Assembly: GCF_000720175.1 (NCBI RefSeq)
Contig: NZ_JOIX01000131.1
Coordinates: 1 to 11,767 of the forward strand
Source of the DNA: Streptomyces sp. NRRL S-337
GTDB taxonomy: Bacteria; Actinomycetota; Actinomycetes; Streptomycetales; Streptomycetaceae
Length of the DNA: 11,767 bases
Direction of reading: 5' to 3'
Shown: piece after piece, positions 7,581 through 11,767 of the stretch
Layout: each line of letters begins with the position of its first letter
Numbering within the stretch: position 1 is the first letter of the stretch
Notes under the pieces: model-generated
The model's input: the letters and a program-made list of their open reading frames with translations, nothing else
Databases searched by the model: none
What the model was told of the DNA's origin: nothing
Translations under genes and position numbers: made by a program

Positions 7581-7620
7581 GGCGCTGTTCAGGGCGCGGT
7601 GATCAGCACACCGCCATCGA

Positions 7621-8799
7621 TCAATAGACCGGCTTCTCCGGCTCGACCGTGTTGACCCAGCCGATGACGCCGCCGCCCACGTGGACGGCGTCGGCGAAGC
7701 CCGCGGACTTCAGGACGGCCAGCACCTCGGCCGAGCGGACGCCCGTCTTGCAGTGCAGGACGATCTTCCGGTCCTGGGGGAGGTCCTGGAGGGCGCTGCC
7801 CATCAGGAACTCGTTCTTGGGGATCAGCCGGGCGCCGGGGATGGAGACGATCTCGAACTCGTTCGGCTCGCGGACGTCGATGATGTCGATCTTCTCGTCG
7901 GCGTCGATCCACTCCTTGAGCTGCTGCGGAGTGATCGTCGAGCCGGCCGCCGCCTGCTGGGCCTCCTCGGAGACGACGCCGCAGAACGCCTCGTAGTCGA
8001 TGAGCTCGGTGACGGTCGGGTTCTCGCCGCAGACCGCGCAGTCGGGGTCCTTGCGGACCTTGACCTGACGGTACGTCATCTCCAGTGCGTCGTAGATCAT
8101 CAGGCGGCCGACGAGCGGGTCACCGATGCCGGCGAGCAGCTTGATGGCCTCGTTGACCTGGATGGAGCCGATGGAGGCGCACAGCACACCGAGGACGCCG
8201 CCCTCGGCGCAGGAGGGCACCATGCCCGGCGGCGGGGGCTCCGGGTACAAGCAGCGGTAGCAGGGGCCGTGCTCGGACCAGAAGACCGACGCCTGGCCGT
8301 CGAAGCGGTAGATGGAGCCCCAGACGTACGGCTTGTTCAGCAGCACGCAGGCGTCGTTGACGAGGTAGCGGGTGGCGAAGTTGTCGGTGCCGTCCACGAT
8401 CAGGTCGTACTGGGCGAAGAGCTCCATGACGTTCGTGGAGTCGAGGCGCTCTTCGTGGAGGTTGACCGTGACGTACGGGTTGATGCCCAGCACCGTGTCC
8501 TTGGCGGACGCGGCCTTGGAGCGGCCGATGTCCGCCTGGCTGTGGATGATCTGGCGCTGCAGGTTCGACTCGTCGACCTCGTCGAACTCCACGATGCCGA
8601 GGGTGCCGACGCCGGCCGCGGCCAGGTACATCAGCGCGGGCGAGCCCAGGCCGCCGGCGCCGACACAGAGCACCTTGGCGTTCTTCAGCCGCTTCTGCCC
8701 GTCCATTCCGACATCGGGAATGATCAGGTGGCGGGAGTACCTGCGGACCTCGTCGACGGTGAGCTCCGAAGCGGGCTCGACCAGGGGTGGCAGCGACAC
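7621..8799 (-). CDS. moeZ: MoeZ: sulfur-carrier adenylyltransferase / sulfurtransferase
   Basis: 392 residues, full length for the family. Residues about 12–260 form a MoeB/ThiF E1-like domain with nucleotide-binding GAGGLGS at 47–53 and zinc cysteines in CYRC (180–183) and CAVC (254–257). A rhodanese domain (about 285–390) carries Cys350 in HCKTGVRS, expected to hold the persulfide. The enzyme adenylates the C-terminal Gly-Gly of small sulfur-carrier proteins and converts it to thiocarboxylate. In actinobacteria MoeZ serves molybdopterin and cysteine synthesis and is recruited by antibiotic pathways such as 2-thiosugar formation. The start is GTG 8799 (first residues SLPPLVEP), preceded by GAGG at 6 nt; the frame is open to 9414, but that part overlaps the spherulin gene and is non-coding in this frame. 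The 73-bp gap before it allows its own promoter; I see only a weak candidate (TTACGG, 17 nt, AGATAC, minus strand). Cytoplasmic. No missing key residue. Confidence 0.97.
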   Translation of the reverse strand: MSLPPLVEPASELTVDEVRRYSRHLIIPDVGMDGQKRLKNAKVLCVGAGGLGSPALMYLAAAGVGTLGIVEFDEVDESNLQRQIIHSQADIGRSKAASAKDTVLGINPYVTVNLHEERLDSTNVMELFAQYDLIVDGTDNFATRYLVNDACVLLNKPYVWGSIYRFDGQASVFWSEHGPCYRCLYPEPPPPGMVPSCAEGGVLGVLCASIGSIQVNEAIKLLAGIGDPLVGRLMIYDALEMTYRQVKVRKDPDCAVCGENPTVTELIDYEAFCGVVSEEAQQAAAGSTITPQQLKEWIDADEKIDIIDVREPNEFEIVSIPGARLIPKNEFLMGSALQDLPQDRKIVLHCKTGVRSAEVLAVLKSAGFADAVHVGGGVIGWVNTVEPEKPVY

Positions 8800-8805
8800 G
8801 GATGA

Positions 8806-8809
8806 CCTC
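8806..8809 (-). promoter_or_regulatory. Ribosome binding site of moeZ
   Basis: GAGG on the minus strand, 6 nt before GTG 8799, fixes the moeZ start against the much longer open frame reaching 9414. Confidence 0.75.
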
Positions 8810-8872
8810 AACAAGGGGGTTGGTCGGTATCTGAGGACTGGTTGTCTTCCCGTAACACTGCCACGCCCTTCT

Positions 8873-9637
8873 TCATTCCGAGACACCCGGTCCGATGCGC
8901 GAGACGAATTCGTCCCAGTAGCCGGGCAGTGATTCCCAGGCCCTTCCGACGGTGTCTGCGGCCCCGGCCCGGCGGTCGGTGAGGTACACGGTGCCCGCCC
9001 CCTGCCAGCGGGCGATCCGCAGCGCTTCGTCCAGGTGCGTGCGCGGCACGCTGTGCACGAGGTGGCAGAACCGCTCCGGAGGGTGGTCGGCGGTCCACTC
9101 CGCCACCTGTGACCAGCGGTAATCGGCCCACCGGCCGGCAAAGGTGACGAGCTGGTCGGCGGATTCGGCGTAGCCGGGGTGCGGGTGGCTGCCGTGCCCG
9201 AAGACGAGGTGGCCGTCCGGGCACAGGCCGCGCAGGGCGGCGGCGATCCGCCGGGTGGCGGGCAGCAGGGGCCGGTCCGTGGGGGTGCGGTCCAGCCAGA
9301 AGCCGTCCACGCGGTACCACTCCAGGTAGCGGTGGGCGTCCGCGAGCACCTCGCCGAAGGGGCGGGCGCCCCGGCCGAGGTCGAGGTGTCCCAGTACTCG
9401 GACACCCGTCTCACGGAGGCGGGCGGCGGCCGGGACGCAGTGCGGGTCGGGGCGGGCGCCGGGCCCGTTGGACACGTCGAGTACCGCCCAGTGCACCAGG
9501 CCCGGCCCGCAGCGGAGCAGTCCGGCCCATTCGGCGGGCGCGAGCAGCGGATGGGCGAAGCCGGGGACGCCCAGGCCGAGCGGGGCGGCGCCGGTCGGGG
9601 CGCGGGCGGGTCCCGCGGGGGTGGTCAGATGCGACAT
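8873..9637 (-). CDS. Spherulin-4 family protein (GH135-like TIM barrel)
   Basis: 254 residues. The family pattern is clear: GLGVPGFAHP near the N-terminus, VLDVSNGPG, a VRVLGHLDLGRGAR segment, WYRVDGFWLDR (Asp111, Asp116), then VTFAGRWADYRWS and a C-terminal LTDR. Spherulin-4 proteins include fungal Sph3 (GH135), which hydrolyses galactosaminogalactan. As I recall, Sph3 has Asp-Glu at the FFDE strand and a Glu in a later F-E-G motif; here these read D116-R117 and F166-A167-G168, so both presumed Glu residues are missing. It may be a carbohydrate-binding or differently acting relative. No signal peptide or membrane segment is visible, so it is either cytoplasmic or exported by an unrecognised route. 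ATG 9637 lies inside the epimerase gene (13-bp overlap), with GGAGG 4 nt upstream, so it is probably translationally coupled to the epimerase. moeZ follows 73 bp downstream on the same strand. Confidence 0.85.
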   Translation of the reverse strand: MSHLTTPAGPARAPTGAAPLGLGVPGFAHPLLAPAEWAGLLRCGPGLVHWAVLDVSNGPGARPDPHCVPAAARLRETGVRVLGHLDLGRGARPFGEVLADAHRYLEWYRVDGFWLDRTPTDRPLLPATRRIAAALRGLCPDGHLVFGHGSHPHPGYAESADQLVTFAGRWADYRWSQVAEWTADHPPERFCHLVHSVPRTHLDEALRIARWQGAGTVYLTDRRAGAADTVGRAWESLPGYWDEFVSRIGPGVSE

Positions 9638-10581
9638 GCGGCCTCCATCCAGATGTCGGCGAGGGATTCCTCCAGGCCGATCCGGGGGCGCCAGCCGAGC
9701 CGGTCGCGGGCGGTGCGGACGTCGGCCTGCTGCCAGGTGCCGCAGCCGTCGGGGTAGGGGTAGGTGGCGGGCGGCGAACCGACCGGGTGGTCGCCGGCCG
9801 GGCCGGGGATGACGAGCCGGGCCGGCGGGGAGTCGAGTTCGTGCAGCGCGCCGCCGAAGCCGGCCACCCGGGCGAGCACCGAGGCGGCCTCGCGCAGCCG
9901 TACCGCGCGGCCGGTCCCGATGTTGACGACGCCCTGCGCGGCGGACAGCGAGGCGGCGTGCACGGCGCGGGCGACGTCCCGGACGTCGACGAAGTCCCGC
10001 TGCACGCCGAGCCCGCCGAGCTTGAGTTCGTTGTCGCCGGACTGCATGGCGCGGCGCATGGCCTCGGCGAGCCGGCCGAGCGGGGAGCCGGCCGGGGTGC
10101 CGGGGCCGACCGGGGAGAAGACCCGGAGCACGACCGCGTCGAGGCCGGAGCCCAGGACGAGTTCGGTGGCGGCCAGTTTGCTGACGCCGTACGGCCCGCC
10201 GGGGCGCGGCACCGCGTCCTCGGCGGTCGACGAACCGGGCTGCGAGGGCCCGTACTCGGAGGCGCAGCCGAGGTGGACCAGGCGGGCGCCGCAGCCGCTG
10301 CGGCGCAGCGATTCGCAGATGGTGGCGACCGCGACGGTGTTGTGCCGGGTCAGCTCGCGGGCTCCGCCGCGGGTGGCACCGGCGCAGTTGACGACCACGC
10401 CGGGGTGGACCGCGTCGAGGAAGCGGGTGAGTGCCCCGGGGCTGCCGGTGGCCAGGTCGAAGCGGACGTCGGCGTCGTCGCCCCGCCCGAGGGCGGTGAG
10501 CTGGACGGCGGGGTCGGCGAGCAGGCGGTCGGCGACGTAACGGCCGAGGTAGCCGTTGGCGCCGATGAGCAGCACCCTCAT
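9625..10581 (-). CDS. NAD(P)-dependent epimerase/dehydratase (extended SDR)
   Basis: 318 residues. The N-terminal Rossmann motif is GANGYLG (Gly7, Gly10, Gly13). Catalytic residues are Tyr131 and Lys135 in YGVSK, with Ser108 in CASEYG as the likely third member. The C-terminal part contains GVQRDFVDVRDVARAV and NIGTG, typical of nucleotide-sugar epimerases and dehydratases. The probable role is to modify a nucleotide sugar in the cytoplasm, but substrate and reaction cannot be read from sequence. Length is normal for the family. ATG 10581 is preceded by a G-run ending 8 nt upstream and overlaps the stop of a candidate small ORF as ATGA. Its 3' end overlaps the spherulin-4 start by 13 bp. The pairing with a GH135-like protein suggests a shared carbohydrate pathway, which is an inference. 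No membrane segment. Confidence 0.92.
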   Translation of the reverse strand: MRVLLIGANGYLGRYVADRLLADPAVQLTALGRGDDADVRFDLATGSPGALTRFLDAVHPGVVVNCAGATRGGARELTRHNTVAVATICESLRRSGCGARLVHLGCASEYGPSQPGSSTAEDAVPRPGGPYGVSKLAATELVLGSGLDAVVLRVFSPVGPGTPAGSPLGRLAEAMRRAMQSGDNELKLGGLGVQRDFVDVRDVARAVHAASLSAAQGVVNIGTGRAVRLREAASVLARVAGFGGALHELDSPPARLVIPGPAGDHPVGSPPATYPYPDGCGTWQQADVRTARDRLGWRPRIGLEESLADIWMEAACRI

Positions 10582-10628
10582 CGTGCGGCCCCCCGGTGCC
10601 GTCGGGCTTCGGTCGGCTGGACGTTCAT
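10578..10628 (-). CDS. Candidate 16-residue ORF / leader peptide before the epimerase gene
   Basis: ATG 10628 is preceded by AGGAG (10637–10641) at 8-nt spacing, the best ribosome binding site in this part of the window. The frame encodes MNVQPTEARRHRGAAR and stops at TGA 10578–10580, overlapping the epimerase ATG as ATGA. The epimerase's own site is only a G-run, so ribosomes could enter here and restart at the epimerase. The peptide is basic and has no run of one amino acid that would suggest classic attenuation. It matches no protein I know. It could equally be a chance ORF. Confidence 0.35.
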   Translation of the reverse strand: MNVQPTEARRHRGAAR

Positions 10629-10636
10629 GTGTCGTG

Positions 10637-10641
10637 CTCCT
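10637..10641 (-). promoter_or_regulatory. Ribosome binding site AGGAG of the candidate small ORF
   Basis: AGGAG on the minus strand, 8 nt before ATG 10628. It is a better match to the anti-SD sequence than the G-run ahead of the epimerase start. It argues that translation initiates here and continues into the epimerase by coupling. Confidence 0.4.
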
Positions 10642-10855
10642 AAGGCGGATGGTGGGAAGTGCGTGCGCTCCGGCCGGGGGGTCGGCGTCCGTCGTGGGGA
10701 CGGGTGCCGCGTGGGGGGCGTGGTCCGCGGCGGGCGGGCCACCGCGGCCGGAGGTGCCGGAGAGGCCGTTGCCGGGTGCCTCTGCGGCGGTGGTGCGTGG
10801 TGCGGGCGCCCGTAGGGGGCGGCGTGGGGGTGCGGCCCGGTGGCCGTCGGGAGGG

Positions 10856-11707
10856 TCACGGCCGGGGCGCCTTCGCCGGGCCGGCGGGGGCGGGCGAGTG
10901 CGCGCAGGCGCCGGTGAGCGCCCGCAGGCCGTACGCGAGGAGGCCGAGGGCGGCGGCGGTGCAGGCCAGGGCGGGGACCGCGGCCGGCCCGACGGCGGCG
11001 GCCAGTGCCCGGACCGGGGCGTCGAGCGGGGGCGCGCCGGGGAGCCGGGCGATCAGGACGAGGGCGGGGGCGAGTGCCTCCAGGGCGGCGGCCGAGGCCA
11101 GGCCGACGACGGCGGGCTTGGGGAAGCCGTGGACGGTGAGCAGCCGGGCGAGGAAGAGCACCAGTCCGAGGGCGATGACGGACACGGCGGGGAGGGCGCC
11201 GCCGTCGCTCCCGCCGAGGGCCGCCCGGGCACCGAGGAGCAGGGCGGTCAGCGTGGCCAGGAAGAGCAGGGTGGTGCCGAGCAGCAGCGGCCGGATGCGG
11301 GCCGCGAACTCGCCCAGCCCGCGGCTGGCGGCCAGGGCCCGGCGGCCGCGTACGGCGAACCAGCGGGCGCAGCCGGCCGCGGGGAGCACGGCGAGGGCGA
11401 GCGCGAGGGCGGCGGCGAGGGCGGGGCGGGGGTGGGCGGCCGTCAGGTCGGGGCCGCCGGGCAGCAGCCGGTCACCACCGAGCGCGTGGCCGACGGTCCA
11501 GCAGGTCCACAGGGTGGCGGCGCGGGAGCCGGTGCCGGGGTGGCGGGCGCGCAGCGGTCCGGTACGTACGGCCAGCCGGACGGCGAGGGCGGTCAGGACC
11601 AGCCCGGTGATGCCAACGGCCGTACGGGCCAGGGGTGTTGCCGCCCCGCCGACGGAGGCGAGGGCCGCGAGGGTGGCGGCGCAGAGGGCGCCGGGGAGGA
11701 GGTGCAA
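10856..11707 (-). CDS. Multi-pass membrane protein of unknown function
   Basis: At least 283 residues, very rich in Ala and Leu. About seven hydrophobic segments are visible: roughly 3–22, 28–48, 96–116, 140–162, 174–193, 200–221 and 240–266, with a short Arg-rich loop before 140 and a cytoplasmic-looking Pro/Ala tail. I recognise no family motif. The listed start is TTG 11707, but the frame stays open without a stop to the window edge (20 more codons, Gly/Trp-rich) and has no ATG or GTG there, so the true start may be outside the window. The TTG has no clear ribosome binding site. It reads toward the epimerase gene with a 227-bp gap to the candidate small ORF, so it may or may not share that transcript. 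Third-position GC and hydrophobic periodicity support it as a real gene; function cannot be inferred. Confidence 0.7.
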   Translation of the reverse strand: MHLLPGALCAATLAALASVGGAATPLARTAVGITGLVLTALAVRLAVRTGPLRARHPGTGSRAATLWTCWTVGHALGGDRLLPGGPDLTAAHPRPALAAALALALAVLPAAGCARWFAVRGRRALAASRGLGEFAARIRPLLLGTTLLFLATLTALLLGARAALGGSDGGALPAVSVIALGLVLFLARLLTVHGFPKPAVVGLASAAALEALAPALVLIARLPGAPPLDAPVRALAAAVGPAAVPALACTAAALGLLAYGLRALTGACAHSPAPAGPAKAPRP

Positions 11708-11767
11708 CGCGGCGCCGCAGCGTCCCCCCCACCCCCGAACCCACCCCCCGCCCCCTCCCCCGAAGGG

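Noticed and set aside
7854..7865. CGAACTCGTTCG resembling a LexA box
   Set aside because: The half-sites are separated by 2 rather than 4 bases and it lies inside the moeZ coding region.
8903..8914. Palindrome GACGAATTCGTC
   Set aside because: It falls within the spherulin-4 coding sequence (codons for Asp-Glu-Phe-Val) and shows no sign of a regulatory role.
8800..9414. Upstream extension of moeZ to 9414
   Set aside because: The extra residues lie out of frame across the spherulin-4 gene, whereas GTG 8799 has GAGG at 6 nt and gives the normal 392-residue protein.
10578..10859. A 93-codon minus-strand frame that overlaps both neighbours by 4 bp
   Set aside because: The overlaps are striking, but the product is Pro/His/Arg-rich low complexity, third-position GC drops in its last third, and it contains a TTA and an AGG codon. 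I favour the 16-codon ORF at its 3' end.

Overview
The window looks like a chromosomal segment of a Streptomyces or close relative. Base composition is very GC-rich, coding frames have G/C in nearly every third position, GTG and TTG starts are used, and stem-loops after genes lack T-tracts. The gene order resembles the adnA–moeZ neighbourhood of Streptomyces chromosomes (roughly SCO5175–SCO5184 of S. coelicolor) as I recall it; I could not check this. No mobile element, CRISPR array, tRNA or rRNA is visible.

Layout. (1) 1–160 is a gap downstream of adnA. It holds a perfect inverted repeat at the window edge and a 15-bp tandem duplication; the partner gene adnB would be expected just outside the window. 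(2) 161–3616, minus strand: AdnA-type helicase-nuclease, with UvrD-like motor, RecB-like nuclease and a four-cysteine Fe-S motif, for double-strand-break end processing. (3) 3844–4332, minus strand: an alkyltransferase-like protein (MGMT fold, Trp in place of the active Cys) that would recognise alkylated guanines. It lies upstream of adnA on the same strand, so this half reads as a DNA-repair unit. (4) 4333–4520 is a divergent intergenic region. (5) 4521–7502, plus strand: a 993-residue membrane protein with a membrane block, a degenerate kinase-like domain, a charged helical linker and a C-terminal LPG-synthase-TM/YbhN-type block. (6) 7503–7620 carries two strong hairpins between convergent genes.

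(7) 7621–11707, minus strand, is a probable co-directional set read from high to low coordinates. It contains an unclassified multi-pass membrane protein (N-terminus possibly beyond the window), a candidate 16-codon ORF, an extended-SDR NAD-dependent epimerase/dehydratase, a spherulin-4 (GH135-like) protein and MoeZ. Tight overlaps (4 bp sORF/epimerase, 13 bp epimerase/spherulin) point to translational coupling. The epimerase plus spherulin-4 pair suggests a small carbohydrate function. MoeZ is a housekeeping sulfur-transfer enzyme that activates sulfur-carrier proteins and probably has its own start signals.

Most of the window is conserved core Streptomyces content. The least explained parts are the pseudokinase-flippase fusion, the spherulin-4 protein lacking expected catalytic glutamates, the small ORF before the epimerase, and the inverted repeat at the left edge.
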